Assembly (NCBI GenBank): GCA_019235715.1
Contig: JAFAKE010000013.1
Span: 1-60,699 of the forward strand
DNA length: 60,699 nt
Reading direction: 5' to 3'
From: Vulcanimicrobiota bacterium
GTDB taxonomy: Bacteria; Vulcanimicrobiota; Vulcanimicrobiia; Eremiobacterales; Eremiobacteraceae
Each line of letters starts with the position of its first letter. Position 1 is the first letter of the stretch. The notes beneath the pieces were generated by a model. It worked only from the letters and a program-made list of their open reading frames with translations, was not told the DNA's origin and did no database searches. This document shows, piece by piece, positions 33,030 through 42,696 of this stretch. Position numbers and translations under genes: made by a program.

Positions 33030-34258
33030 GCGCGCTCGACCTCTCGGGGTTCGCCGATCAAAAAGATCTGACGGCCGAGATCGACGACACACGCGACGCC
33101 CTCGTGCTTTCGATGGGACCGCAGCATCCGAGCACGCACGGCGTGTTGCGCGTCATGCTGCGCCTCGACGGAGAAACCGTCATCAGCGCCGATCCAGAGA
33201 TCGGCTTTTTGCACACCGGCATCGAGAAGCAAGCCGAGAACTTGTTCTGGCAACAGGCGGTGACCGTCGTCGATCGCGCCGACTATCTCGCGCCGCTATC
33301 CAACAGCTTGTGCTACGTGCTCGCCGCCGAGCGCCTGCTGGGGATCGACAACATCCCGCCGCGCGCACAGGTGCTGCGCGTGATGTTCACCGAGCTGACG
33401 CGCATCGCCAGCCATCTCGTGCAGCTGGGCACGCACGCGATGGACTTGGGCGCGCAGTCGATCTTCATGTACGCGTTTGAGATGCGCGAGCGCATCCTCG
33501 AGATCATGGAATTCGTCACCGGCGCGCGCATGCATCAATCGTGGTTCCGCATCGGCGGCCTGGCGATCGACGTCCCTAAAGGCTTCCTCGCCAAGATCGA
33601 CGACTTCATCGGCCGCTTCCCCGAGCGTCTTTCAGACATGCGCGCCATCCTCGAGAAGAACGTGATCATCATGGACCGCCTCGTCGGCGTCGGCAAGATG
33701 AGCGCTCAAGAAGCGATCGAGTGGGGCATGACCGGCCCGATCCTGCGCGCCAGCGGCGTACCGTACGACGTGCGCAAGGCGTATCCGTACAGCGGCTATG
33801 AGACCTACGATTTCGACATCTGCACGCACACGTTCGGCGACAGCTACGCGCGTTTCGTCGTGCGCCTCGATGAGATGTATCAGGCATGGCGCATCATCAA
33901 ACAGGCGCGCGAAAAATTCCCCAATGGTCCGGTGACGATCGACGACCGCAAAATCCTCGCGCCGCCGAAAACCGAGATCCAGCACTCGATGGAGGCGCTG
34001 ATCCACCACTTCAAGCTCGTCTCGTCCGGATTCAACGTGCCCGAAGGCCATGTCTATCAGGCCGTCGAGAGTCCGCGCGGCGAACTCGGCATGTACGTGA
34101 CCAGTGCCGGCGGCAACAAACCGTGGCGCGTACGCTGGCGTCCGCCGTCCTTCTACAATCTTCAGGCGCTCAAGAAGCTGGCGCCCGGAAATCTCGTCGC
34201 CGACGTCGTCGCGATCATCGGCAGCCTTGACCCGGTGTTCGGCGAGGTCGACCGATGA
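33026..34258 (+). CDS. nuoD: NADH-quinone oxidoreductase subunit D
   Basis: A 410-residue 49-kDa subunit that forms the quinone-binding pocket with NuoB. Key segments are [23 protein letters not shown] with the His that contacts quinone, [16 protein letters not shown], and the invariant ending DPVFGEVDR. Start is the GTG at 33026 (GTGA overlap with nuoC); the open frame upstream is nuoC shadow. Confidence 0.96.
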   Translation: MSALDLSGFADQKDLTAEIDDTRDALVLSMGPQHPSTHGVLRVMLRLDGETVISADPEIGFLHTGIEKQAENLFWQQAVTVVDRADYLAPLSNSLCYVLAAERLLGIDNIPPRAQVLRVMFTELTRIASHLVQLGTHAMDLGAQSIFMYAFEMRERILEIMEFVTGARMHQSWFRIGGLAIDVPKGFLAKIDDFIGRFPERLSDMRAILEKNVIIMDRLVGVGKMSAQEAIEWGMTGPILRASGVPYDVRKAYPYSGYETYDFDICTHTFGDSYARFVVRLDEMYQAWRIIKQAREKFPNGPVTIDDRKILAPPKTEIQHSMEALIHHFKLVSSGFNVPEGHVYQAVESPRGELGMYVTSAGGNKPWRVRWRPPSFYNLQALKKLAPGNLVADVVAIIGSLDPVFGEVDR

Positions 34259-34749
34259 CGCCCGAGCGGCTCGCGCGCGGTCACGAGTTGGTCGCGCGCT
34301 ACCCGCGACCGCAGTCGGCGCTTGTCCCCTTTCTCCAGTACTGCCAGGAGCAGGACGGCTACGTCACGCTCCAGGCGATGCGCGATGCGGCCGAGCTGGT
34401 CGGCATCACGCCGGGCGAAGTCGAATCGATCGCTTCCTTTTATACGCTGCTTTTCAAGGCGCCGGCGGGCAAGCACATCGTCCAGGTGTGCCGCACGCTA
34501 TCGTGCATGCTGCGTGGCGCTGAGGACCTGCAGGCTTACATCAAGCGCAGGCTGGGAATCGGGCACCTCGAGACGTCGGCTGACGGCCAGTACTACTACG
34601 AAGAGGTCGAATGCCTCGCCGCGTGCGATCGCGCGCCCTGCTTGCAGCACAATCTCGAGTACCACTACGACGTCACGCCCGCGAGCTTCGACAAGCTGCT
34701 CGACTCGTGGCAGGCGAGTGCGCCCGCGCCCGCCATGCCGGCGGAATAA
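34255..34749 (+). CDS. nuoE: NADH-quinone oxidoreductase subunit E
   Basis: A 164-residue thioredoxin-fold subunit with [2Fe-2S] cluster N1a. Ligands are C-x4-C in VCRTLSCMLRG and C-x3-C in VECLAACDRAPC. The helical N-terminus contains LVPFLQYCQEQDGYVTLQAM. It docks on NuoF in the NADH dehydrogenase module. The ATG overlaps nuoD by four bases. Confidence 0.95.
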   Translation: MTPERLARGHELVARYPRPQSALVPFLQYCQEQDGYVTLQAMRDAAELVGITPGEVESIASFYTLLFKAPAGKHIVQVCRTLSCMLRGAEDLQAYIKRRLGIGHLETSADGQYYYEEVECLAACDRAPCLQHNLEYHYDVTPASFDKLLDSWQASAPAPAMPAE

Positions 34750-34753
34750 GCAG

Positions 34754-36043
34754 ATGGCGACATTCGAACCGGTCATCATGAAGGGCATTGGCGAGTCGGA
34801 CCTCGCCGACATCGACGTCTACGAGCGCGGCGGCGGCTTCAGCGTGCTGCGCAAGGTGATGAGCGACATGACGCCCGACGCGGTGGCGGCGGTCGTGACC
34901 GAATCGAATCTGCGCGGCCGTGGCGGCGCCGGCTTCCCGACCGGCCGCAAGTGGAGTTTCTTACCCAAAGACGGCCGGCCGCGTTACCTCGTGTGCAACT
35001 GCGACGAGGCCGAACCGGGCACGTTCAAAGACCGCATGCTGCTCGAGAAAACGCCGCTGCAGCTCATCGAAGGTCTGGTGATCTCGGCCTATGCGATGGG
35101 CGCGAAGCAAGCCTACATCTATATACGCGGCGAGTTCTTGGAAGGCTCGCGCATCTTCCGCCGTGCGCTTGCCGCCGCGCAGTCGCGCAACTATCTCGGC
35201 GATCGCATTCTCGGCTCGGATTTTTCGCTTGATCTCGTCGTGCATCGCGGCGCCGGCGCATATATCTGCGGGGAAGAAACGGCGCAGCTGGAGTCGATCG
35301 AGGGGCGGCGCGGCGAGCCGCGCCTCAAACCGCCGTTCCCCGCCGTCGCCGGCTTGTACGGCATGCCCACCGTCGTCAACAACGTCGAGACGCTGTGCTA
35401 CGTCAAGCACATCATCGAGCGCGGCGCGCAATGGTTTGCGAAGATCGGGCCGGAGAAATCGCCGGGGCCCAAGATCATGTCGGTCAGCGGTCACGTGCGC
35501 CAGCCCGGCAATTACGAGATCCCGCTCGGCATCCCCGCGCGCGAACTGATCGACGAGTACGCAGGCGGGCTGCTGCCCGGCCGAAAGCTCAAGGCATTCC
35601 AGCCGGGCGGCGCGTCATCGGCGGCGTTGTTCGAGGAAGATCTGGATGTAGGAATCGACTTCGATTCGCTCGCGGCTAAGCGCACGATGCTTGGGTCGGG
35701 CGGGTTCGTCGTCATGGATGACACCGCGTGCATGGTCAATTGCGCGCGCACGCTCACGCGCTTTTTCGAGCACGAGTCGTGCGGCCAGTGCACGCCGTGC
35801 CGCGAGGGCGGCCAGTGGGTCGCGCGCATGGTCGCGCGCCTCGAAGCGGGTGAAGGCAGTCAAGAAGACCTGCGCGTGCTCAACGTCATCAACAACACGA
35901 TCACCGGCACGAACCTATGCCCGCTCGGCGATTCGATCATGCCCTTCTTGTCGTCGGTGCTCAAGCGTTTTCCCGATGAGTTCGCGGCGCATGTCGCGCA
36001 CGGCGCCTGCCCGATCAAAGACGTGACGGCGGTCGTCGCATGA
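34754..36043 (+). CDS. nuoF: NADH-quinone oxidoreductase subunit F
   Basis: A 429-residue subunit that oxidises NADH. Glycine-rich NLRGRGGAGFPTGRKWSF binds NADH/FMN. CNCDEAEPGTFKDR, GAGAYICGEETAQLESIEG and the cluster N3 ligands CGQCTPCREG and TNLCPLGDS are all present. Start ATG 34754 follows the nuoE stop after four bases; the longer frame that runs through nuoE is a shadow. Confidence 0.96.
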   Translation: MATFEPVIMKGIGESDLADIDVYERGGGFSVLRKVMSDMTPDAVAAVVTESNLRGRGGAGFPTGRKWSFLPKDGRPRYLVCNCDEAEPGTFKDRMLLEKTPLQLIEGLVISAYAMGAKQAYIYIRGEFLEGSRIFRRALAAAQSRNYLGDRILGSDFSLDLVVHRGAGAYICGEETAQLESIEGRRGEPRLKPPFPAVAGLYGMPTVVNNVETLCYVKHIIERGAQWFAKIGPEKSPGPKIMSVSGHVRQPGNYEIPLGIPARELIDEYAGGLLPGRKLKAFQPGGASSAALFEEDLDVGIDFDSLAAKRTMLGSGGFVVMDDTACMVNCARTLTRFFEHESCGQCTPCREGGQWVARMVARLEAGEGSQEDLRVLNVINNTITGTNLCPLGDSIMPFLSSVLKRFPDEFAAHVAHGACPIKDVTAVVA

Positions 36044-36059
36044 GCGATCGGAGCAGCGC

Positions 36060-38441
36060 ATGAGCGAGACGAAGATGGTCAAGCTGCTCATCGACGGGCA
36101 AGAAGTGACCGTGCCCGACGGCACGCTCGTCGTCGAAGCGGCGAAACAGTTGGGCACGCAGATCCCCGTGTATTGCTATCATCCGAAGATGGACCCCGTC
36201 GGATTGTGCCGCATCTGCCTGGTCGAGATCGAAAAGGCGCCGAAGCTGCAGATCGCCTGCTCGACGCGCGTCACCGAAGGCATGGTCGTGCGCACGATGT
36301 CGCCTAAAGTCGCGGAAGCGCGCCGCGGCGTGCTGGAGTTCTTGCTGCTCAACCACCCGCTGGACTGCCCCATCTGCGACAAGGGCGGCGAGTGCGATCT
36401 GCAGGATTTCACGATGGAGTACGGACCTGGCGCGAGCCGGCTCACTGAACCGAAGCTGCACAAGCCTAAGCGCGTCGATCTCGGACCGACCATCGTGTTG
36501 GACGAAGAACGCTGCATCCTGTGCCGGCGCTGCACGCGTTTCGACAACGAGATCGCGCAAGAACGCAATCTGGTCGTCGTCGAGCGCGGCCACAACTCGT
36601 TGATCGGCACGATCGATGGCGGCGACTACGAATCGTATTTCTCCGGCAACACCACGGAGATATGTCCGGTCGGCGCATTGACGAGCAAGGCCTACCGCTT
36701 CCGCGCGCGGCCCTGGGATCTGTCGCATGCCGATTCGGTGTGCACGCAATGCTCGGTCGGCTGCAACTATCGCGTCGATGCGCGTTTCGGCAACATCATG
36801 CGCACGTTCACGCGTGAGAACTCCGACGTCGACGGCGGCTGGATCTGCGACCGCGGGCGCTATACGTTCAACTATCTGTACGAGCCGGCGCGCTTGCGCG
36901 AGCCGCTCGTGCGCCGCGACGGCGATCTCGAGCGCGCATCGTTCGCCGAAGCCGTCGCGCTGACCGCGGAGAAGTTGGGCGCCGCAGCGGCCGCAGGGCG
37001 CGCCGGCGTCATCGGCGGTGGGCGGCTTTCCGATGAGGAGGCCTTCGCGCTGCAGCTGTTCGCGCGCAAAGTGCTCGGCACCAATAACATCGATCATCGC
37101 GCCCGCCTGCAGCGCTACGCGTCGCCCGCGCGCTTTGGCGCGAGGCTGCGCGACCTCGACGACGCAGACCTGATCCTGATGTTCGGTGCCATCACGCCCG
37201 AGCAAGCGCCGATCCTAGACTTGCGCATTCGCCGCGCGGTCGCTCGCAACGCGGCGCACTTGGTATTCGTCGGGCCGTTCAAGCCCGATCTCGCGGTGCC
37301 GTTCCATTATGTCGAGTACGCCACCGGCGCGATCGGCGACCTGATGGAAGCGTTAGCCGACGCGCTCAAACGCGGCGCCCAACCGCAAGGCGCGTTCGCG
37401 ATCGACCTCGCGCGCAATTTGAACGAAGCGTCGAAGATCGTCGCGGTGCACAACGGACGCAATCCGGTCGCCGCATCCGCGCTCGAACAGCTCATCGAGA
37501 CGCTGCTGGCGGTCGGCAAACGCGGCGGCATTCTCGTCGTCGGCAGCCAGGGCAACGCGCGTGGCGCCGAAGCCGTGGGCTGCGTGCCCAACCTCGGACC
37601 GGGCTATGCGCCGCTTGCGAACGCAGGAATGACGACCGCCGAAATGCTGACCGCCGCCGCGAACGGCAAACTCGACGCGCTCTTCATCGCCGGCGCTAAT
37701 CCCGCGCTGACTTTCCCGGATGGCGCGCTCGCCCGCAAGGCGTTGGAGAGCGTGCCTTTCCTGGCGGTCGCGGAGCAAGTGATGACTGAAACCGCTGCCT
37801 ATGCAAACGTCGTCTTCGCGGCCGCGTCGCAATTCGAAAAGCGCGGACACGTGACGAATCTTGAGGGCCGCCGGCAAGCGTTTGCGCAGGCCGTCGAAGC
37901 GCCGATCTACGTGGCGACTGACGCGGCGATCGTTTCCGCGCTTGCAAGCGCGCTCAACAAGCCGGACGTGCTCGACGACGATCCCGATTGGCTGTTCTCT
38001 CGTTTGCAAGCCGTTGAACAAGCGGCCAAGCCTGCCGAACCGCTGGCGCGCCCCAAACTCGATCCGAGCGTAACGGCGCATGGCGACAATTTGGACGCGC
38101 AGCGCAAGACGTTCACCGTCGTACCCGTACCGAAACTCTACGCGGGCGGCGGCCCGTCGCTGCACGATCCGGGCTTGGCGCCGATGCGTCCGCAAGCGCG
38201 CGCGAGCTTCCACGAGGACGACGCATTGCTGCTCGGCATCGCCCAAGACCGTGTTGTCACGCTGACCGGACCCAACGGTTCGATCACCGTCGCCGCGAAC
38301 GTCGGCACCAGTGCCGCGGTGGGCACCGTGCTCGTCACCGCCGACATGCCCGAGGCTCCCGTCAACCGTCTGCTCGACGCATCGGGGCGCGGGCGTGTCA
38401 CCGTGACGCCGGCGCCGCTGCGCAAAGAGGCGCTCGCATGA
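36060..38441 (+). CDS. nuoG: NADH-quinone oxidoreductase subunit G
   Basis: A 793-residue subunit with several clusters. The N-terminal [2Fe-2S] domain has CYHPKMDPVGLCRICLVEIE. N5 is H-x3-C-x2-C-x5-C in NHPLDCPICDKGGEC, and N4 is CILCRRCTRFDNE with EICPVGAL. The extra N7 site, C-x2-C-x3-C-x27-C (CTQCSVGC ... WICDRGR), found in only part of the NuoG family, is complete. The remainder is a degenerate molybdopterin-oxidoreductase domain without cofactor ligands. Overlaps nuoH by four bases. Confidence 0.95.
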   Translation: MSETKMVKLLIDGQEVTVPDGTLVVEAAKQLGTQIPVYCYHPKMDPVGLCRICLVEIEKAPKLQIACSTRVTEGMVVRTMSPKVAEARRGVLEFLLLNHPLDCPICDKGGECDLQDFTMEYGPGASRLTEPKLHKPKRVDLGPTIVLDEERCILCRRCTRFDNEIAQERNLVVVERGHNSLIGTIDGGDYESYFSGNTTEICPVGALTSKAYRFRARPWDLSHADSVCTQCSVGCNYRVDARFGNIMRTFTRENSDVDGGWICDRGRYTFNYLYEPARLREPLVRRDGDLERASFAEAVALTAEKLGAAAAAGRAGVIGGGRLSDEEAFALQLFARKVLGTNNIDHRARLQRYASPARFGARLRDLDDADLILMFGAITPEQAPILDLRIRRAVARNAAHLVFVGPFKPDLAVPFHYVEYATGAIGDLMEALADALKRGAQPQGAFAIDLARNLNEASKIVAVHNGRNPVAASALEQLIETLLAVGKRGGILVVGSQGNARGAEAVGCVPNLGPGYAPLANAGMTTAEMLTAAANGKLDALFIAGANPALTFPDGALARKALESVPFLAVAEQVMTETAAYANVVFAAASQFEKRGHVTNLEGRRQAFAQAVEAPIYVATDAAIVSALASALNKPDVLDDDPDWLFSRLQAVEQAAKPAEPLARPKLDPSVTAHGDNLDAQRKTFTVVPVPKLYAGGGPSLHDPGLAPMRPQARASFHEDDALLLGIAQDRVVTLTGPNGSITVAANVGTSAAVGTVLVTADMPEAPVNRLLDASGRGRVTVTPAPLRKEALA

Positions 38442-39448
38442 ACCCGACGCTCGCGCTGCTCATCACCACCGCGATCAAGGCCGGCGTCTTGATCTTCATC
38501 GTCGTGACCTCGTTCGCGTACTTGATGCTGTTCGAGCGCAAGCTGCTCGCGTGGTTCCAGCTACGCGTCGGGCCGATCTGGTGCGGCCCGTGGGGATTGC
38601 TGCAGCCGGCCGCCGATGCGGTCAAGCTTGTCTTGAAAGAAGACCTGACACCGGCCACCGCCGATCCCTTCATCTATAAGATCGCGCCGGCGCTCGCCGT
38701 GCTGACCGCGCTCATGGCCTATGCGATCATCCCGTTCGGCACGTTTCCCGACGGCACGCCGATCTCGATCGCCAATCCGAACGTCGGTATCTTGTTCTTG
38801 CTCGCGATGAGCGCTGTCGGCGTCTACGGCATCGCGCTCGGCGGCTGGTCGTCGCAATCGAAATGGCCGCTGCTCGGCGCAGTTCGCTCGACGGCGCAGC
38901 TCATCTCTTACGAGTTGGCGATGGGCCTGTCGATCGTCGGCGTGCTGATCCTCGCGGGCACGACCGATCTGCACGGCATCGTCAGCGCGCAATCGGCGCA
39001 CCACGTCTGGTACGTCATCCCGCAAATCGTCGCGTTCGTGATCTACGGCATCACGGCGACCGCGGAGACCAACCGCGCGCCGTTCGACTTGCCGGAAGCC
39101 GAGACCGAACTGGTCGCAGGCTTCCACACCGAGTACTCGAGCCTGCGCTTCGGCACGTTCTTCGTCGCCGAGTACGTCAACATGATCACCGTGTCCGCGA
39201 TCGGCACGCTGCTCTTCTTGGGCGGCGGCGACGGACCGTTCGTGTCGGTCGTACCGTGGCTGTCCATCTTGTGGTTCTTGGTCAAGGTCGCGTTCTTGCT
39301 CTTCATCTTCATCTGGCTGCGTGCGACGCTGCCGCGCTTGCGCTACGACCGTCTCATGGCGTTCGGCTGGAAGGTGCTGCTGCCGGTCGCCGCGCTCAAC
39401 TTGCTCGTGACGGCAGCCTTCGTCGCGCTGCGAGGACACGGCACATGA
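38438..39448 (+). CDS. nuoH: NADH-quinone oxidoreductase subunit H
   Basis: A 336-residue membrane subunit with eight helices, next to the quinone channel. Signatures are ERKLLAWFQLRVGPIWCGPWG and the acidic loop TAETNRAPFDLPEAETELVAGFHTEYS. It ends the connection between the peripheral arm and the membrane arm. ATGA overlaps on both sides. Confidence 0.96.
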   Translation: MNPTLALLITTAIKAGVLIFIVVTSFAYLMLFERKLLAWFQLRVGPIWCGPWGLLQPAADAVKLVLKEDLTPATADPFIYKIAPALAVLTALMAYAIIPFGTFPDGTPISIANPNVGILFLLAMSAVGVYGIALGGWSSQSKWPLLGAVRSTAQLISYELAMGLSIVGVLILAGTTDLHGIVSAQSAHHVWYVIPQIVAFVIYGITATAETNRAPFDLPEAETELVAGFHTEYSSLRFGTFFVAEYVNMITVSAIGTLLFLGGGDGPFVSVVPWLSILWFLVKVAFLLFIFIWLRATLPRLRYDRLMAFGWKVLLPVAALNLLVTAAFVALRGHGT

Positions 39449-39951
39449 TCAATCCGATCAAAGCGGCTGTCGGCATCGTCGTCGGCTTGGCGACGACGTT
39501 GAAGTATTTGTTCCAAAAAAAGTCGACCATCGACTATCCGCGCGAGCCGTATCCGCACCCCGAGCGCTTTCGCGGCGTGCACGAGCTGCGCAAGTACGAT
39601 GACGGCATGGAGCGCTGCATCGGCTGCGAGCTGTGCGCGGTCGCGTGCCCGGCGAACGCCATCACCGTGATCGGCGCTGAGAACGACCCCGCGAAGCCGG
39701 TCTCGCCGGGCGAACGCTACGGCTATCGTTACGAGATCGACATGCTGCGCTGCATCTTCTGCGGCTGGTGCGAAGAGGCGTGCCCGACCGACGCGATCGT
39801 GCTGACGCCGCGCTTCGACATCGCGGACTTCACGCGCCAGCGGCTGGTGTTCGGCAAGGACAAGCTCGTCGTGCGCGATCCGTATACCCAGCATCTTGCC
39901 AACACGGAGTCGGCGGTCGAGACCGATCCCGGCGTGGCGAGCGGCCAATGA
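39445..39951 (+). CDS. nuoI: NADH-quinone oxidoreductase subunit I
   Basis: A 168-residue ferredoxin-like subunit with clusters N6a and N6b. Two C-x2-C-x2-C-x3-C-P motifs are CIGCELCAVACP and CIFCGWCEEACP. The N-terminal hydrophobic-basic segment anchors it to the membrane domain. It starts in the nuoH stop (ATGA) and ends in the nuoJ start (ATGA). Confidence 0.96.
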   Translation: MINPIKAAVGIVVGLATTLKYLFQKKSTIDYPREPYPHPERFRGVHELRKYDDGMERCIGCELCAVACPANAITVIGAENDPAKPVSPGERYGYRYEIDMLRCIFCGWCEEACPTDAIVLTPRFDIADFTRQRLVFGKDKLVVRDPYTQHLANTESAVETDPGVASGQ

Positions 39952-40454
39952 TCGCGCTGTTCTGGATCTGCGCCCTGGTCGCCATCGCATCCGGCATCTG
40001 GACGATCTCCAGCCGCCAGCCCGTGCATTCGGTCGTGGGACTCATCGTCAACTTCGCCGCGCTCGCGGTGCTCTTCTTGACGCTCAACGCCGACTTTTTG
40101 GCGATGATGCAGATCATCATCTACGCCGGCGCGATCCTCGTCTTGTTTCTCTTCGTCATCGCGCTGCTGACGATCGGCGCGCAGCCGATCGAGCAAGGTC
40201 CGGGCCGCCTCGCGTTTCAGGCCGCTCCCTCTGTCGTCGCGGGTCTGGCGGCGTTGCTCGTGATGTCTGCAGGGTTGCGCGTCGCCTGGTCGCAGTCGGC
40301 GTCCGCACCGGTGCTCGATTTAGGCAGCGTCGCGACCTTCGGCCAGCAGCTGCTGACGACACACGTGTTCGCATTCGAAGTCACCGCCTTCATCCTGCTC
40401 ATCGCGATCGTCGGCGTCATCTTGATGGCCGGCCGGAAGGAGCTGCGCTTCTAA
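39948..40454 (+). CDS. nuoJ: NADH-quinone oxidoreductase subunit J
   Basis: A 168-residue membrane protein with five helices. The conserved pi-bulge region is MMQIIIYAGAILVLFLFVIALL. It forms part of the proton path near NuoA and NuoK. Start chosen at ATG 39948 (ATGA with nuoI); nuoK follows after two bases. Confidence 0.94.
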   Translation: MIALFWICALVAIASGIWTISSRQPVHSVVGLIVNFAALAVLFLTLNADFLAMMQIIIYAGAILVLFLFVIALLTIGAQPIEQGPGRLAFQAAPSVVAGLAALLVMSAGLRVAWSQSASAPVLDLGSVATFGQQLLTTHVFAFEVTAFILLIAIVGVILMAGRKELRF

Positions 40455-40456
40455 TC

Positions 40457-40765
40457 ATGCCGCAGGTGCCGCTCAATCTGTATCTCGAGCTTTCCGCCGT
40501 GCTGTTCATCATCGGCGTCATCGGCTTCTTGTTGCGGCGCAATCCGATCACGATGCTCATGGCGATCGAGCTCATGTGGAACGCGGGGAATCTCGCATTC
40601 ATCGCCTTCGCCCGCAACTTCATCGACATGAGCGGCCAAGTGTTCGCGTTCTTGGTGATCACCGTCGCCGCCGCTGAGGCGGCGATCGCGCTGGCCATCG
40701 TCGTCATGGTGTTCCGCCGTCGCGAGAACGCAGATGTCGACGATATCTCGGTGATGAGAGGCTGA
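40457..40765 (+). CDS. nuoK: NADH-quinone oxidoreductase subunit K
   Basis: A 102-residue subunit with three helices, homologous to MrpC. It has the two conserved membrane Glu residues in AIELMWNAGNLAFI and VAAAEAAIALAI, which belong to the E-channel. Starts two bases after nuoJ and overlaps nuoL by one base (TGATG). Confidence 0.95.
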   Translation: MPQVPLNLYLELSAVLFIIGVIGFLLRRNPITMLMAIELMWNAGNLAFIAFARNFIDMSGQVFAFLVITVAAAEAAIALAIVVMVFRRRENADVDDISVMRG

Positions 40766-42696
40766 TGGCCGACTTCTTCTTGGGGGCGGTGCCCCTCATA
40801 TTGCTCTTCCCGCTGGTCGGCGCGGCGACGATCGCGCTGTTCGGCCCCTACGTGCAGCGCAGCGCGTCGGCTTTCATCGGCTGCTTGTCGATCGGGCTGT
40901 CGTTCCTGCTCACCGTCGGCACGTCGTTCGTCATCTTCCCGCTCTCGCCGGCGCAGCAGACGCTTTATACGCACAGCAAGTTCGTCGGTTACTGGGCGCA
41001 TCTGCCGCCCGACCTCATCATCGGCTTCCGGCTGCTCATCGATCCGCTCTCACTGCTGTGGATGCTGATCATCACGGGCGTCGGACTGCTCATCCACGTC
41101 TATTCGGTCAGCTACATGGCGTCGGACAAGAACTACCGCACGTTCTTCGCCTACATGAACCTGTTCGTGTTCACGATGCTGCTGTTGGTCATGGCCGACA
41201 ACTTCTTGTGGCTGCTCGTCGGCTGGGGCGGCGTCGGCCTCGCCTCGTACTTGCTCATCGGGTTCTACTACGACCGCCCAGTCGCCGTGCTGGCCGCGCG
41301 CAAGGCGCTGATCATGAACGTCATCGGCGATGTCGGCATCATGCTCGCGATGTTCCTGATGTACGCGCACGTCGGCAGCGTGTCGTATCAGAATGTGTTC
41401 GGGCACGTTGCGACCATCGGCACGTCTGCGCTGACGTGGATCGGCGTGTGGCTGCTGCTCGGCGCGGTCGCCAAATCAGCGCAGCTGCCGCTGCAGACGT
41501 GGCTGCCCGACGCGATGGAAGGTCCGACGCCCGTCAGCGCGCTCATCCACGCGGCGACGATGGTGACCGCAGGCGTGTATCTCATCGCGCGCGCACACCC
41601 GATCTACGACAACGCTCCGGCGGCTGCGGAGCTGGTCGCGGTCGTCGGTGGCGTCACTGCGCTTTTCGCGGCCACGATCGGCTGCGTGCAATACGATATC
41701 AAGCGCGTGCTCGCGTACTCGACGATGAGCCAGATCGGCTACATGATGCTCGCCGTCGGCGCCGGCGCTTTCGCCGCCGGCGCGTTCCACTTCATGACGC
41801 ACGCCTTCTTCAAGGCGCTGTTGTTCATGTCGGCCGGCATCGTCATCCACGCGCTCGGCGGCGAGCAGGACATCCGCAAGATGGGCGGGCTGGCCACGCG
41901 CCTGCCATTCGCGTACTGGACGTTCTTGGTCGGCGCGGTGGCGATCGCGGGCATCTTCCCGTTCGCCGGCTTCTTCTCCAAAGACGCGATCATCGACGCG
42001 GTGCTCAAGCTGCACCATCCGTATCTCTTCGTGTTCACCGTGGTCGCCGCGGGCCTCACCGCCTTCTATATGTTCCGCCTCGTATTCTTGACGTTCTTGA
42101 CCGGTGCGTATCGCGGCGATCACGAGGTGCACGCCGAGACGGAGCGCACGATGACGGTACCGGTCGCGATCCTCGCCGTGCTTTCGCTGATCGGCGGCTG
42201 GATCGTCTTGCCGCATCACGACGAGCTCTCGTTCTTGTTGCGTAGCACGTTCGCCGATGCGCCGTTCCCGCAGAGCATGGCCGACTTCAACGGCTGGCTG
42301 TCGTTCGGCGTGCTGCTCATCGCGCTCGCGGGCATCGCATTCGCCTGGGTGGCGTATCAGTGGCGGCCGCAGATCGCCGCGGCGCTGCACCGCTCGCTGG
42401 GCGGCGTGCACGCGTTGCTGACCAACGCGTACTATTTCGACACGATCTACCACTGGCTGTTCGAGTGGCCGGTGCTCGCGCTGGCGCAATGGCTGCGCGA
42501 CGCCTTCGAAGTGGACGCGGTCGATGCGCTGCCGGCACTCGCGCTGCGGGCCGGAGCCTATTTCGGTTCTCTCTCCAATAGATGGGAGACGGGATATCTA
42601 CGCCGCTACGGCCTGACGTTCGTCGTCGGCGCAGCGCTGTTGCTCTTCATCTATCTGTTCGTCGCGCACGGCGCGACGGCAGGAGCGGCGCCATGA
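40765..42696 (+). CDS. nuoL: NADH-quinone oxidoreductase subunit L
   Basis: A 643-residue antiporter-like subunit and the distal proton pump. The conserved DNFLWLLVGWGGVGLASYLLIGFYY includes the region next to the key Glu, and WLPDAMEGPTPVSALIHAATMVTAG contains the Lys/His network. The last 150 residues form the lateral helix HL and final membrane helix. Confidence 0.96.
   Translation: MADFFLGAVPLILLFPLVGAATIALFGPYVQRSASAFIGCLSIGLSFLLTVGTSFVIFPLSPAQQTLYTHSKFVGYWAHLPPDLIIGFRLLIDPLSLLWMLIITGVGLLIHVYSVSYMASDKNYRTFFAYMNLFVFTMLLLVMADNFLWLLVGWGGVGLASYLLIGFYYDRPVAVLAARKALIMNVIGDVGIMLAMFLMYAHVGSVSYQNVFGHVATIGTSALTWIGVWLLLGAVAKSAQLPLQTWLPDAMEGPTPVSALIHAATMVTAGVYLIARAHPIYDNAPAAAELVAVVGGVTALFAATIGCVQYDIKRVLAYSTMSQIGYMMLAVGAGAFAAGAFHFMTHAFFKALLFMSAGIVIHALGGEQDIRKMGGLATRLPFAYWTFLVGAVAIAGIFPFAGFFSKDAIIDAVLKLHHPYLFVFTVVAAGLTAFYMFRLVFLTFLTGAYRGDHEVHAETERTMTVPVAILAVLSLIGGWIVLPHHDELSFLLRSTFADAPFPQSMADFNGWLSFGVLLIALAGIAFAWVAYQWRPQIAAALHRSLGGVHALLTNAYYFDTIYHWLFEWPVLALAQWLRDAFEVDAVDALPALALRAGAYFGSLSNRWETGYLRRYGLTFVVGAALLLFIYLFVAHGATAGAAP

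Noticed and set aside
41058-42489. Long ORFs on both strands inside nuoL
   Set aside because: Both are Arg-rich shadows of the NuoL membrane helices; the NuoL frame has all family motifs.
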